From Streptococcaceae bacterium (GTDB taxonomy: Bacteria > Bacillota > Bacilli > Lactobacillales > Streptococcaceae), in NCBI GenBank assembly GCA_031285775.1, contig JAITVN010000075.1, positions 1 to 34,312 of the forward strand: a stretch of DNA of 34,312 nt, given 5' to 3'. Below the pieces are notes generated by a model that was not told where the DNA came from, made no database searches, and was given only the letters and a program-made list of their open reading frames with translations. Positions 1-10,086 of the stretch are shown here, piece by piece. The position numbers were made by a program, and so were the translations under genes. The first letter of the stretch is position 1; every line of letters starts with the position of its first letter.

Positions 1-51
1 ATTGAACCTGAACATCTCAATTATACTTGCTTTTGGTCAAACCGACTAACG

Positions 52-80
52 CCACCCGCATAGCGGGTGGTTTTCTGTTT
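52..80 (+). terminator. GC-rich hairpin followed by T-rich tract
   Basis: CCACCCGC-ATA-GCGGGTGG then TTTTCTGTTT. Confidence 0.5.
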
Positions 81-307
81 CGCACGCTCCGCGCACTCAA
101 CTGGCTCACGAGCCGTAATGAAAGCGAAGCTTTGCTTTCGGCCTGTACGCCTTTTGGCACGATTTTTCGTAACGGAACGGACTAAGTCATCAGTCTGAAA
201 TCTCGATATAAAACGAGATTTTCCAATTATTATTTATTTTCTTATTTGTGTTCTGCGCTCAAACGCTCGGTCGTGACGCAGTGCGTCAGAACCTCCCTCA
301 ATTGAGC

Positions 308-1501
308 TTAATTCGCTGCGCTCAAACGCTCAACATCGCGAGCGATCACTAATTCCTCGTCAGTCGGAATCACGAAAATCCTTACGCGTGACTCTGGCAG
401 CGAAATATCGCCTGTTGCGCCGATTACATTTTTTTCTGGATCGACCACGATACCGAGCCAATCCATTTCATCCAAAACTGCTGCGCGGAATGGTATGGAA
501 TTTTCGCCTACACCAGCTGTAAAGACCAGTGCGTCTGCGCCGTTTAGCACTGCTAGATATTGGCCGATGAACTTCTTCACACGGTCAACATACATTTCAA
601 AAGCGAGCTTGGCATTTTCATTTTTATCCATATTGTCAATGATGTCCCGCATATCTGAAGAAACACCAGAAACGCCAAGAAGCCCCGACTGCTTGTTCAG
701 CATATCAATGGCATCCTGAGAATTCTTTATGTCTGGATCTTGTTCAATCACAAACGGCAGAATTGACGGATCCAAATCGCCTGAACGCGTGCCCATCATG
801 ATGCCCCCGAGCGGCGTGAAGCCCATTGACGTATCTACAGATTTTCCGCCTTTCACTGCCGTGATTGATCCGCCGTTGCCAATGTGGCAGGTAATCATTT
901 TTGTCTCTTCTATCGGTTTACCTAAGAGTTTAGCTGCTTCCCGAGACACATAGAAATGTGATGTCCCATGTGCACCATACTTTCGAACCGTATATTTGTC
1001 GTAATACTTGTTAGGCATAGGATATCTGTAAGCTTTCGCAGGCATGGTTGTATGGAAAGCAGTATCAAAGACGGCTACCGAAGTCGCATTCGGCAGAATA
1101 TCATCGAAAACGCGCATGACAACTGCTTCTGAGGGATTATGCAGAGGGGCATAAGGCGCCAATTCCTCAATTTTCTTCAGAACTTCAGGCGTCACCACAG
1201 TGGACTCTTTAAAATCCTCACCGCCAGCCACAATGCGATGGCCAACACCTGTGATTTCGCTGATGTCTGACACAATCTTGAGACGCTTTAAATCATCAAG
1301 TAAGATCGTGACTGCTGTTTTGTGATCTGGAATTTCAAGTGTACGCTCATCCTTTGTCTCGCCGAACTTCACGGTTGAGATGGCGTCAGGCAAGCCGATT
1401 CGCTCAATTAAACCTTTGGCAATCACTTTTTCTGCCGGCATTTCATACATCTGCCATTTCAGAGAAGAGCTTCCTGCGTTGACTGCAAGTGTTTTGGTCA
1501 T
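308..1501 (-). CDS. ackA: Acetate kinase
   Basis: 397-aa [20 protein letters not shown] start, [14 protein letters not shown]-like ([41 protein letters not shown]) acetokinase motifs. Confidence 0.97.
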   Translation of the reverse strand: MTKTLAVNAGSSSLKWQMYEMPAEKVIAKGLIERIGLPDAISTVKFGETKDERTLEIPDHKTAVTILLDDLKRLKIVSDISEITGVGHRIVAGGEDFKESTVVTPEVLKKIEELAPYAPLHNPSEAVVMRVFDDILPNATSVAVFDTAFHTTMPAKAYRYPMPNKYYDKYTVRKYGAHGTSHFYVSREAAKLLGKPIEETKMITCHIGNGGSITAVKGGKSVDTSMGFTPLGGIMMGTRSGDLDPSILPFVIEQDPDIKNSQDAIDMLNKQSGLLGVSGVSSDMRDIIDNMDKNENAKLAFEMYVDRVKKFIGQYLAVLNGADALVFTAGVGENSIPFRAAVLDEMDWLGIVVDPEKNVIGATGDISLPESRVRIFVIPTDEELVIARDVERLSAAN

Positions 1502-1701
1502 TTAGTAATTCTTCTTTCGTTTTTTCATTTCTATTTAATTTTATCACAATAATAAAAATAAAAGAACCGCGAAGCAGCTCTATTTAATGGTTCATATAAA
1601 GGAAGTTTGTGAATCACTTATCATGAAAAATCGGATGAAAATTTCAGATTTGCATTTCAGAGCGTCGGGGCCTGTTTCCGCACATCTCATGCATAGCTTT
1701 C

Positions 1702-3033
1702 CTAAAGAATATTTGTCGTCAATTGTGCAAGCAGCTCCTCAAACGCATATTCATATTTCTGAATATCGCCAGCGCCCATGAAGACATAAACTGCCTGATC
1801 ATGATTGAGAAGTGGGGAAGTGTCATTTTCTGGAATGACTTTGACTGGCTTTTTAATTTTTGCTGCCAAATCACGAACATTGACATCGTGATGGTCGACT
1901 TCTCGAGCTGAACCGTAGATTTCTGCCAAATAAACAGAATCCGCATGATTCAATACTTCTGCAAATTCGTCGAGAAGTGCAATTGTACGTGTAAATGTAT
2001 GCGGCTGAAAAACGGCTACAATTTCACGGTCAGGGTATTTCTGGCGTGCGGCATCCAGCGTTGCTTCAATTTCAGTCGGATGATGCGCAAAATCGTCAAT
2101 AATCACAATGTCATTGATTTTCTTTTCAGAAAAACGGCGCTTAACCCCCTTAAAAGTGGCCAAATATTCGGCTGATTTCTGCATGTCCTCATGAAGCTGA
2201 TGAAGTACAGCAATGACAGCCAGCGCATTCATTACATTATGCTTGCCGAAAACCGGGAGTGTGAAATCGCCCAATTTTTCTCCATGAAAATAGGCGGAAA
2301 AAGTCGAGCCAGTCGTGGTGCGATTGATGTTACGGGCTTGATAATCATCTTTTTCATGAATACCATAGTAAAAAATAGGTGTTTTGCTCTTCAGTTTGCG
2401 CAGATACTTGTCTTCACCGAACGCAAATACCGCATTCTTTACATTGTTCGTATAATCCTGAAAGGCCGAGAAAACATCATCAATGTCATGGAAATAATCA
2501 GGATGATCAAAATCTATATTGGTAATGATACTGTACTCAGGATGATAAGGGATGAAGTGGCGCTCGTATTCATCCGACTCAAACACGAAATACTTGGCAT
2601 CTTTGTGCCCTTGACCAGTGCCGTCTCCAATCAAATAAGAAGTGTCTTCCAGCTGTGAAAGCACATGACTGAGCATACCTGTCGTGGAAGTTTTGCCATG
2701 TGCGCCAGCCACACCAATCGAAATGAAGTGCTTCATAAACTCACCCAAAAAGTTATGGTAGCGTTTATAAGGAAAATTATTGCGCTCCTCAAAAGCGACC
2801 TCAACATTATTGTCTGCTCGGAAAGCGTTTCCGACAATCAGTTCATATTCAGGCTTGATATTTTTTTCATCAAAAGGCAAAATGGGAATACCAGCTCGCT
2901 CCAAGCCTCGTTGTGTGAAGTAATAATTTGGCTGATCAGAACCTTGAACTTTTTTGCCCATCTGCTGCAGCAAAAGAGCTAAAGCAGACATTCCAGCGCC
3001 CTTAATCCCAGTGAAGTGATAAGTTTTTGACAT
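1702..3033 (-). CDS. murC: UDP-N-acetylmuramate--L-alanine ligase
   Basis: 443-aa [14 protein letters not shown] nucleotide-binding start, [13 protein letters not shown]-loop, Mur ligase domains. Confidence 0.96.
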   Translation of the reverse strand: MSKTYHFTGIKGAGMSALALLLQQMGKKVQGSDQPNYYFTQRGLERAGIPILPFDEKNIKPEYELIVGNAFRADNNVEVAFEERNNFPYKRYHNFLGEFMKHFISIGVAGAHGKTSTTGMLSHVLSQLEDTSYLIGDGTGQGHKDAKYFVFESDEYERHFIPYHPEYSIITNIDFDHPDYFHDIDDVFSAFQDYTNNVKNAVFAFGEDKYLRKLKSKTPIFYYGIHEKDDYQARNINRTTTGSTFSAYFHGEKLGDFTLPVFGKHNVMNALAVIAVLHQLHEDMQKSAEYLATFKGVKRRFSEKKINDIVIIDDFAHHPTEIEATLDAARQKYPDREIVAVFQPHTFTRTIALLDEFAEVLNHADSVYLAEIYGSAREVDHHDVNVRDLAAKIKKPVKVIPENDTSPLLNHDQAVYVFMGAGDIQKYEYAFEELLAQLTTNIL

Positions 3034-3274
3034 TTATTAAACCTTTCCTCGCGAACTTTTCTTCTATTTGAGAGTCAAATTGAAGAAGAAAACGCTAGAA
3101 TTTTTATAGAAAATAACAGTGCTTGCTGGAAGGCATTTATCCAGCAGCTTATCGCTCTTTCTTGAATCGCAAAGCGATGATTGTTTTTGACAGTGCCTTC
3201 TAGAGGTACTCTGATGTTCAGAACCACATGCGCACAAGCAATGGCGCTGCTCATTTTATACTCAGCCATATCAA

Positions 3275-3299
3275 TAGCCGAATATAAATTCGGCTATTT
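3275..3299 (-). terminator. Hairpin downstream of the 3311-3880 ORF
   Basis: ATAGCCGAATATAAATTCGGCTAT inverted repeat with flanking A/T-rich sequence. Confidence 0.5.
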
Positions 3300-3310
3300 C
3301 ATGATATATT

Positions 3311-3880
3311 TTAAATTCCCCGCTCAAAGAGACTTTCGCGTTTCTGCTTAAAGTAATCCGTGGCTTCTCTGGAAAAGAGATCGCCTTGAATGGCTTTTTC
3401 AGCACTGGCACTATCAAATGTTACCTTGTTTGAGACATTCATTTCTGTGCGGTTCTTGTACTCCTGATAGCGCTCTTCGTTAATCTTTGGTTTCTCTTCT
3501 ATTTTTGAATGCAAGGTGGGGCGAACACGTTCGGTTGGGTAAACATAACCCTTTGGCCTACGCGGCGTTACTGCTGCACGTTTAGCTCGCTCTTTCGACT
3601 CCTCCACAGCAGTGCGGCGATGACTCCGCTCATAAGTGTTGACAGGCTCAGCTGCGGCTACAGATCCAAGAGGACGCTTCACTGAGTTATAAGTTGTACG
3701 CTGATTTTGCGGTAATTTTGAAGGTGTTTTCGGCACGTCCATAAAGCTCATCGTCCGCATCAAAGATTCCTCCTGATTGCGGTTTGGTGAGCGCGTGAAA
3801 ATCTGCTGATTATTCATCAGCGCACGATTGTCCGGCGGAAATGTCATTTCATCCGGATAAAGTGGAAAATTTATTGACAT
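3311..3880 (-). CDS. Hypothetical basic, low-complexity protein (probably largely disordered)
   Basis: 189-aa ORF, rich in K/R/P/E/N, no recognised domain. Confidence 0.7.
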   Translation of the reverse strand: MSINFPLYPDEMTFPPDNRALMNNQQIFTRSPNRNQEESLMRTMSFMDVPKTPSKLPQNQRTTYNSVKRPLGSVAAAEPVNTYERSHRRTAVEESKERAKRAAVTPRRPKGYVYPTERVRPTLHSKIEEKPKINEERYQEYKNRTEMNVSNKVTFDSASAEKAIQGDLFSREATDYFKQKRESLFERGI

Positions 3881-3977
3881 AGAAAAACCCCTATAATCCC
3901 TGATTTAAATGATCTTTGTTAATTTTAACTTATCTAAAAAACTTTGTCAAGGCAAACGCTGATTTTTCGTAAAATTC

Positions 3978-4958
3978 TCAGTGTTTTTCATGGCAATGCA
4001 CTTGAAAATCTGCAAGATATTCTTGAAAATCAGAGATCAATAAATCTCGATCTTTGATCCATTTTTGGCGCTCGTCACGGTAATAGACACGATTGGAAAG
4101 GAAAATAACTGCAGATTGCCTGCGCAAATTCATCAAAATAAATGTCCCCGTATAGCCTGTGTGCAATAAGTAATCGTCAGGCAGGAGATCCCACGCTAAG
4201 CTTCTCGCCTTATTTCCAGTGTTTGTATAATCCTGTAAGAGCCGCAAATACCTGTCATCCGCAAAGTAGCCTTGAACAAACTTTATCAAATCTGACACGC
4301 TGCTGAAAAGTCCGGCTGATCCACAATGAATACCCAAAACGCGTGCCTTGGGGTCATGCACCACACCAGCTGGTTGATCTTTCACAGTCGGAAAGGCATT
4401 CTTGACAGGGCCGAAATGAGTTTCAGTCATCTTCCAGCGATCAAAAACCTCTGCTTGAAAGAGCTTATCCAAAGATTGGCCCGTCTGCTTCTCAAGCATG
4501 AAACCCAGCAAAATAAAGTTGACATCAGTATATTTGAATGACTTGTCGGAAGTGACCTTCAAATGATTCATGGCATCCTTCAACTCAACAGAATTCAATT
4601 GGTCACGATTCAGGATGAATGGGTCAATGCCGCTGGTATGTGTTAATAGCTGACGAATTGTCACAGTTGCTTCGTGCCAGGAAGGATAATAATGCTGCAA
4701 ACTTTCATCCAGTTTTATTCGGCCTGAAAAAATTCTGTCAATCAGTACGGTTCCTACGCCGACAACTTTTGTGACGGAAGCTAAATCCCAAAGCTTTCCA
4801 GCTCGATCAGAGTCACTGGAAAATGCCTCGCTTGCATTGCTAAAAAAGCAGGTTTTTACATTGCCTTGGTTGATGACTGCGATTTCACAACTTTCAAAAA
4901 TTCCTTGCTTTAAGTAAGAATTGATGCGCTCAGTAATGTTTTTCAAACCAGATCTCAA
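3978..4958 (-). CDS. Serine hydrolase, class C beta-lactamase/penicillin-binding-protein-like
   Basis: SVTK (SxxK) motif in DLASVTKVVGVGTVLIDRI, downstream YTDVNF (YxN-like) and HTGYTG motifs. Confidence 0.88.
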   Translation of the reverse strand: MRSGLKNITERINSYLKQGIFESCEIAVINQGNVKTCFFSNASEAFSSDSDRAGKLWDLASVTKVVGVGTVLIDRIFSGRIKLDESLQHYYPSWHEATVTIRQLLTHTSGIDPFILNRDQLNSVELKDAMNHLKVTSDKSFKYTDVNFILLGFMLEKQTGQSLDKLFQAEVFDRWKMTETHFGPVKNAFPTVKDQPAGVVHDPKARVLGIHCGSAGLFSSVSDLIKFVQGYFADDRYLRLLQDYTNTGNKARSLAWDLLPDDYLLHTGYTGTFILMNLRRQSAVIFLSNRVYYRDERQKWIKDRDLLISDFQEYLADFQVHCHEKH

Positions 4959-5673
4959 GTCCTTCCGGCAAGTATACAGACAGCAATTTTTGCTCTTTGT
5001 CTAAATAAGGTTCATATCCAGAAAATCTATCATACAGCTCCTTAAGATCTGATGACTCGGGCAGTTGAACCAAAATGGCCTCAATGTCCCATGTATTCTG
5101 AAGCGCATTTGGCACTTGTTCATTAAATGTCAGTTTAAAAACAGTAGAAATTTCGTTGAAGATCTCAAAATCTCGTCTTGCAGTTGTTAAAGACGCGACA
5201 TTGAGTTTCAACTCAGAAACTAAAAAATCAGACAAGCCAGTATTTAGGCTATCGCACTTCTGAAAAAAATCCGAAGCAATCAGCCAGAACTCGTCACCTT
5301 CTGGGGATAAAGCAGAGAATCCCTCGTTTCCCAGGAATTCGACCTTTTTATTTGAAATATTATTTCGAGAAAGTTTGTTTACCTCATCCGCATTTGCAAA
5401 GATGACTGTTCGAGCATGCTTTTTTACCGAACCAGCTGATGCATACTTGACCTTTGCAGGCGACTCTTCAAGCAAGACACGTGCTTCCTGATTTTGATGA
5501 CCTCCAAGCTCAACCATCGCGCCCTCTTCCAAGTGAACTTTCATGCCAAGAACATTTTTGAAAAAGTTTAGATTTATCTCACGGTTATTGATGCGATAAA
5601 CTGGAAGGATATTGTCTGCTTTCATTTCCATTACCTCTAACTTTCTTTCATCAACTTTTACTTTACCACTCAC
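4930..5673 (-). CDS. cppA: CppA-like protein (glyoxalase/VOC-like N-terminal fold)
   Basis: LPVYRINNREINLNFFKNVLGMKVHLEEGAMVELGG resembles the CppA N-terminal family; overlaps the downstream serine hydrolase start. Confidence 0.65.
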   Translation of the reverse strand: MSGKVKVDERKLEVMEMKADNILPVYRINNREINLNFFKNVLGMKVHLEEGAMVELGGHQNQEARVLLEESPAKVKYASAGSVKKHARTVIFANADEVNKLSRNNISNKKVEFLGNEGFSALSPEGDEFWLIASDFFQKCDSLNTGLSDFLVSELKLNVASLTTARRDFEIFNEISTVFKLTFNEQVPNALQNTWDIEAILVQLPESSDLKELYDRFSGYEPYLDKEQKLLSVYLPEGLEIWFEKHY

Positions 5674-5869
5674 TCTCTGCTTTTCAAATCCAAATGGGTA
5701 ATCATTTTTATCGCAGTCTCATGTTTTACTGTTTTCTTCAATGGTAATTTTTTTCTATGCTTTACGGAAAACGCTCAACTTCCTTTTTCTCTATTCTATC
5801 AAAATTAACACTTTCTTCATCAAAAAAAGCATTTGTGTTTTTTATTGTCATTTTTGTTACAATCAGTCT

Positions 5870-6610
5870 ATGACTTCATTTTTTACCTTACTCATTCTTA
5901 TGGCGATCGTGGTTGGGATTGTTTTGCTTTGTGTGCTGACACAACGGTTTCGGCATTGGTTCTGGCTGCTTTTAGCCTCACAAATTCCTATGACTTTGCT
6001 CAGCATTTTCATGTCAATCAATCAAAACTATGGGCGGAGCTTGCTGGGAGATAGCCTCGAAATCATAATTTGGGCGGCTGCTGTGGGAACATTTATCTGG
6101 CTGGCGTATCGGGCAGCCAGAAAATATAATGTCATTCCGCCTTTTAACATGAAGTTCTTTCGATGGGGACGGATGTTTATCGGCTTGCTGATGCTTTACT
6201 TTTCCTCTTTGCTGGTCAATATTGTGACTGTAATGCTGACGAATTCAGCTGCCTCAACACAAAACCAAGCATCTTTGGACACACTTGCACTGCAGATACC
6301 TTTTATTATTTACTTTCTGTCAGTCATACTTGCCGGCTTTTTTGAGGAACTTGTTTTTAGAGTAGGAATTTTTGAAATTCTCCTGCCTAAACATCAAAAT
6401 TGGGCCTTTATTGTTTCTGTTATTCTTTTTACAGCCGCACATGGTCCGACAGATTGGCCAAGCCTCTTCATTTACGGCTTTTATGCAATTATTCTAGGTG
6501 CATTTTACTATAAATATCGAAACTATTACCTCAATATGTCCATCCATATGTTGTTGAATCTGGTCGGTGTGACAACATTTTTCCTGAGTCAATTCCTACA
6601 CATGTTTTAA
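5870..6610 (+). CDS. CPBP family intramembrane glutamic endopeptidase (ORF 5741-6610, likely start at 5870)
   Basis: Multi-TM protein with EELVFR motif and downstream H(G) and H motifs typical of CPBP/Abi proteins; N-terminal extension of the listed ORF is A/T-rich leader. Confidence 0.82.
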   Translation: MTSFFTLLILMAIVVGIVLLCVLTQRFRHWFWLLLASQIPMTLLSIFMSINQNYGRSLLGDSLEIIIWAAAVGTFIWLAYRAARKYNVIPPFNMKFFRWGRMFIGLLMLYFSSLLVNIVTVMLTNSAASTQNQASLDTLALQIPFIIYFLSVILAGFFEELVFRVGIFEILLPKHQNWAFIVSVILFTAAHGPTDWPSLFIYGFYAIILGAFYYKYRNYYLNMSIHMLLNLVGVTTFFLSQFLHMF

Positions 6611-6638
6611 AAAAATCCGAGTTTTTCGGATTTTTTTA
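6608..6638. terminator. Bidirectional terminator between CPBP gene and glpF
   Basis: AAAAAAATCCGAGTTTTTCGGATTTTTTT. Confidence 0.8.
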
Positions 6639-7502
6639 TTATAGGTAAATGACTTTAAAGAGGGCGATGGCACAGATACCTGCCAGAATTGGCATGACGA
6701 ATGGAACCCAAGCGTACCACCATTTGCTGTCGCCCTTGTGCGTGCCTAGCACTGATTTTGGCAAAAGCCAATGTATGAGGCGCGGACCAAAATCTCGACC
6801 TGGGTTGAGTCCTGGTCCTGTTGGGCCTCCTAGGCTGGCTACCAGTACCATCACTAGAAAACCTAGTGCCATGTGCGCGATTGCAAGGCCAGGAAAGGCA
6901 TAAATCTTTGTTTGTGCGACATTTGCCAGATTTGACATGTCTGCCCCATTACCTGATAAGGCTTTTGTGATAAATGAGATTGACTCGGCGCCGAAGTAAA
7001 GCCTGGTTAAGCCCATTGCACCGAAAAAGAGCACAAAGGAGCCGATGAATTCGTTGAGCGCGCCGTTGATAGTGGCCACCTTTCGGGAGCTGATGCTGCC
7101 GTCGTCAGCTGCGGAAATGGTCGAAAACGAGCCTAAGATGGCATTTGGATTCGACGTTTTCCTATAATAGGGTAAATATGCTGCAACGACAAGTAATTGG
7201 CCGAACATTGCGCCCAGAAGTTGTGCAATGAGGTAAGGCACGACATGTGCCCATGGAAAGAGGCCTGCTACTGCTAAGCCTAGGGTAAAGCCAGCATTGA
7301 TGTGATTTCCAGACACATTGCCGAACATGAGCGCAGGAACCATGACACCGACGCCGTAGCCGATGCCGATGATAAGCCAACTCTGCCCGTGGGCTTTAGT
7401 TCCTTTTAATTCTACATTTGCGACTGCGCCGTTGCCTAGAACGACCAGCAGTGCGGTTCCAATAAATTCTGTGATGTATTTCACAGTCCAAGAATAATCC
7501 AA
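6639..7502 (-). CDS. glpF: MIP family aquaglyceroporin / glycerol uptake facilitator (likely TTG start at 7502)
   Basis: GNHINAGFTLGLAVAG (NxA-type) and GLNPGRDFGPRL (NPxRD) motifs; GAGGAG ribosome-binding site 5' of TTG at 7502; divergent neighbour of pepX. Confidence 0.9.
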   Translation of the reverse strand: MDYSWTVKYITEFIGTALLVVLGNGAVANVELKGTKAHGQSWLIIGIGYGVGVMVPALMFGNVSGNHINAGFTLGLAVAGLFPWAHVVPYLIAQLLGAMFGQLLVVAAYLPYYRKTSNPNAILGSFSTISAADDGSISSRKVATINGALNEFIGSFVLFFGAMGLTRLYFGAESISFITKALSGNGADMSNLANVAQTKIYAFPGLAIAHMALGFLVMVLVASLGGPTGPGLNPGRDFGPRLIHWLLPKSVLGTHKGDSKWWYAWVPFVMPILAGICAIALFKVIYL

Positions 7503-7621
7503 AAAAATCTCCTCAAAAAAATTATACTTTCCTAGTATACCAAAAAAGTTTAAATTTGTTGGTTTTTTACAATGAGTTTTTATGATAAAATTGAAAGGGT
7601 AAATGATTCGCTGAAAATGGA

Positions 7622-7736
7622 AGGTGTGAAACACGTTCGCTTTGAAGCCTAGAAATTTAGAAAAATGGGGTTCTGCCGACAGGCAGGTTCTCAATTTGTC
7701 TAATTTCCTAGCTTCAGACGTGTTGAACCCGGTTAA
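7622..7736 (+). ncRNA. Short copy of dispersed structured element in the pepX 5' region
   Basis: Ends align with the 34-kb copy: GGTGTGAAACACGTTCGCTTTGAAGC ... CTAGCTTCAGACGTGTTGAACCCGGTTAA; terminal helix AACACGTT/GACGTGTT, inner helix TGAAGCcTAG/CTAGCTTCA, hairpin CTGCCGACAGGCAG. Confidence 0.6.
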
Positions 7737-7746
7737 AGGAGAAAAT

Positions 7747-10029
7747 ATGGTACATTTTAATCACTTTTCGCTGGTTGAGAAAACGCTTGCTGAAAAGCTC
7801 GATGAGCTCAACAATCTAGGCTTTCAATTCGCTGGTTTAAATGAAAAAGAGATTCTAGAAGAATTCTTGAGGCGCACGCCAATCAATGAAACCGAGCTTC
7901 AAGCCACTTCTTCTTCGAACTTGATGGACTTTTTGACCAGTACAGAGGCAATGAACTGGAATGCTTTTTGGGCAATCGCCCTACAGCTGCAAGGCTTCGT
8001 TGCGAATTTCGAGTTTGAGATTGATAAAGCCAACGACTTTGCTCGTTCTGTTAATTTACCACGCATTGAAGGAGAATTGTCCACTGATAATCTGATTTCG
8101 GCCTTATATCTTTTGCTTTTATCTCGCGGAAAAGGTGGAATGACGCTCGTTGAAGCTTGGGTCAGTGAGGGCTTATTAGCTGTAGATAATCAGTATCACT
8201 TCTTTAATGACAAGGTACTGGCAACTTTTGATACTGCAGCTGTGAAAAGTGAAAAAGTCTGGGTCGAGACACCTGTAGACACGCAGAATCGTGGACAGTA
8301 TGACCTGGTCTGTGTGGAAATCTATCGACCGCTCTATGAAGGCGGCAAAGTTCCATCGGTCATGACTGCAAGCCCTTATCATGTAGGCATGAATGATGTT
8401 GCTTCCGACAAAGGCCTGCACAAAATGGAGACCGATTTGGCAGAAAAAACAGCTGGAAAGATTTCTACATATCCGCGTCTGCCAGAAGATCCTGCTTATG
8501 CAAAAACTCCTGCTGATGAACTTGTCAGTGAAGCTGAGCAGAGTTTTACGCACGGTTGGACCTATTCGCTCAATGATTACTTCTTGGCGCGCGGTTTCGC
8601 CTCAATCTATGTGGCAGGCGTTGGCACCAAAGACTCAGACGGCTTCCAGAGTTCTGGCGACTATCAGCAGATTTACTCGATGAAAGCGGTGATTGACTGG
8701 CTGAACGGTCGGGCGCGAGCTTTCACTTCACGTCGACGTGATAAGGAAATAAAGGCCGATTGGGCCAATGGCAAGGTTGCTATGACTGGTCAGTCATATC
8801 TAGGGACAATGTCCTACGGTGTTGCCACAACTGGCGTGGACGGGTTAGAAGTCATTCTCGCACAGGCAGGCATCTCCAGCTGGTACAATTATTATCGCGA
8901 AGGAGGGCTTGTGCGCTCGCCTGGCGGTTTTCCAGGAGAGGATTTAGATTCATTGGCAGAATTGACCTACTCTAGAAATATGACAGGTGCAGATTATTTG
9001 GCTGGAAACGAGAAATACCAGACACAACTGGCTGAAATGACCAAAGACTTGAACCGCACAACTGGTGACTACAATCAGTTTTGGGAGGATCGCAACTATC
9101 TGCCGAATGTAAAGAATGTCAAGGCGGATGTGCTGATTCTGCACGGTCTGCAGGATTTCAATGTGACGACGGATCAGGCGCTGAATTACTGGAATGCTCT
9201 GCCGGCTGGCGCTCACAAGCATGCTTTTTTGCATCGCGGGTCGCATCTGCCGATTCATAACTGGCAGTCGATCGATTTTACTGAGGTAATTAATACTTAC
9301 TTTACGGCAAAGTTGCTGGATCGTCCGCTGAATTTGGAGCTGCCGCCTGTTGTGCTGCAGGAGAACGGAAAGTACGAGAGCTGGACATCTGTTGATGCTT
9401 GGGGAAAAGACGAGAAAACTGAGCTGACCCTAGGTGACCACCATGTCAAGTTTGAGAATGCTTATGAAAATGCTGATTTCATCCGTTATGGACAAAATTT
9501 TCAGACTTTCAAGAGTGAGCTTTTTGAGGGGAAAATCACTGAAAATGCAGTCCTATTAGACTTGAGCTTACCTTTTGCAGTGATGATCAATGGGGCGCCG
9601 ATACTTGAAATCAAGCTGAAAATCAATGACAGCAAAGGCTTGATTTCTGCTCAGCTGCTGGACTTCGGCAATAAAAAGCGCCTTCCTGATACACCCGTCC
9701 CAGTTGAATCACTCGCACTTGACCGCGGACGACTTTTCAAGCAGGAAAATCTTGTAGAAATTCCGCTTCGCGAGAGCCAATACCAAGTCATCAGCAAAGG
9801 CTTTCTGAACCTGCAGAATCGTGAGAATCTTACGACGATCTGCCCCGTCACAGCGGGCGAATGGATGACTGTGCGGATGTCACTCCAGCCGACGATTTAC
9901 AGCTTGGAAGAGACAGATAATCTGCGGCTTTTGATTTACAGCAGCGATTTTGAACACACTGTTCGTGATAATCGTGATGTCACCTATGAGATTGACCTCT
10001 CCCAGTCAAAATTAATTCTACCAGATTAA
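7747..10029 (+). CDS. pepX: Xaa-Pro dipeptidyl-peptidase (X-prolyl dipeptidyl aminopeptidase; ORF 7642-10029, likely start 7747)
   Basis: MVHFNHFSLVEKTLAEKLDEL start; GKVAMTGQSYLGTMSYGVATTGVDGLE (serine nucleophile), GDYNQFWEDRNYL; AAAGGAG ribosome-binding site. Confidence 0.96.
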   Translation: MVHFNHFSLVEKTLAEKLDELNNLGFQFAGLNEKEILEEFLRRTPINETELQATSSSNLMDFLTSTEAMNWNAFWAIALQLQGFVANFEFEIDKANDFARSVNLPRIEGELSTDNLISALYLLLLSRGKGGMTLVEAWVSEGLLAVDNQYHFFNDKVLATFDTAAVKSEKVWVETPVDTQNRGQYDLVCVEIYRPLYEGGKVPSVMTASPYHVGMNDVASDKGLHKMETDLAEKTAGKISTYPRLPEDPAYAKTPADELVSEAEQSFTHGWTYSLNDYFLARGFASIYVAGVGTKDSDGFQSSGDYQQIYSMKAVIDWLNGRARAFTSRRRDKEIKADWANGKVAMTGQSYLGTMSYGVATTGVDGLEVILAQAGISSWYNYYREGGLVRSPGGFPGEDLDSLAELTYSRNMTGADYLAGNEKYQTQLAEMTKDLNRTTGDYNQFWEDRNYLPNVKNVKADVLILHGLQDFNVTTDQALNYWNALPAGAHKHAFLHRGSHLPIHNWQSIDFTEVINTYFTAKLLDRPLNLELPPVVLQENGKYESWTSVDAWGKDEKTELTLGDHHVKFENAYENADFIRYGQNFQTFKSELFEGKITENAVLLDLSLPFAVMINGAPILEIKLKINDSKGLISAQLLDFGNKKRLPDTPVPVESLALDRGRLFKQENLVEIPLRESQYQVISKGFLNLQNRENLTTICPVTAGEWMTVRMSLQPTIYSLEETDNLRLLIYSSDFEHTVRDNRDVTYEIDLSQSKLILPD

Positions 10030-10040
10030 TAATTTTGTAT

Positions 10041-10071
10041 AAAAAAGTGAGCCAAACCCGCTCACTTTTTT
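10041..10071. terminator. Bidirectional terminator between pepX and MATE gene
   Basis: AAAAAAGTGAGCCAAACCCGCTCACTTTTTT. Confidence 0.85.
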
Positions 10072-10086
10072 CATGACTTACCCTCC

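Noticed and set aside
1945-2982. Several + strand ORFs antisense to murC
   Set aside because: All lie within murC; composition is consistent with antisense reading frames only.
3075-3269. 64-aa ORF on the - strand between murC and the 189-aa ORF
   Set aside because: No recognisable domain and no clear ribosome-binding site; could be a remnant but I cannot support it.
6649-6903. 84-aa + strand ORF within glpF
   Set aside because: Antisense to conserved aquaglyceroporin sequence; no domain or ribosome-binding site.
7622-7736. Known metabolite riboswitch or T-box upstream of pepX
   Set aside because: No T-box motif (AGGGTGGNACCGCG) or familiar riboswitch core was seen; it is better explained as a copy of the dispersed element.
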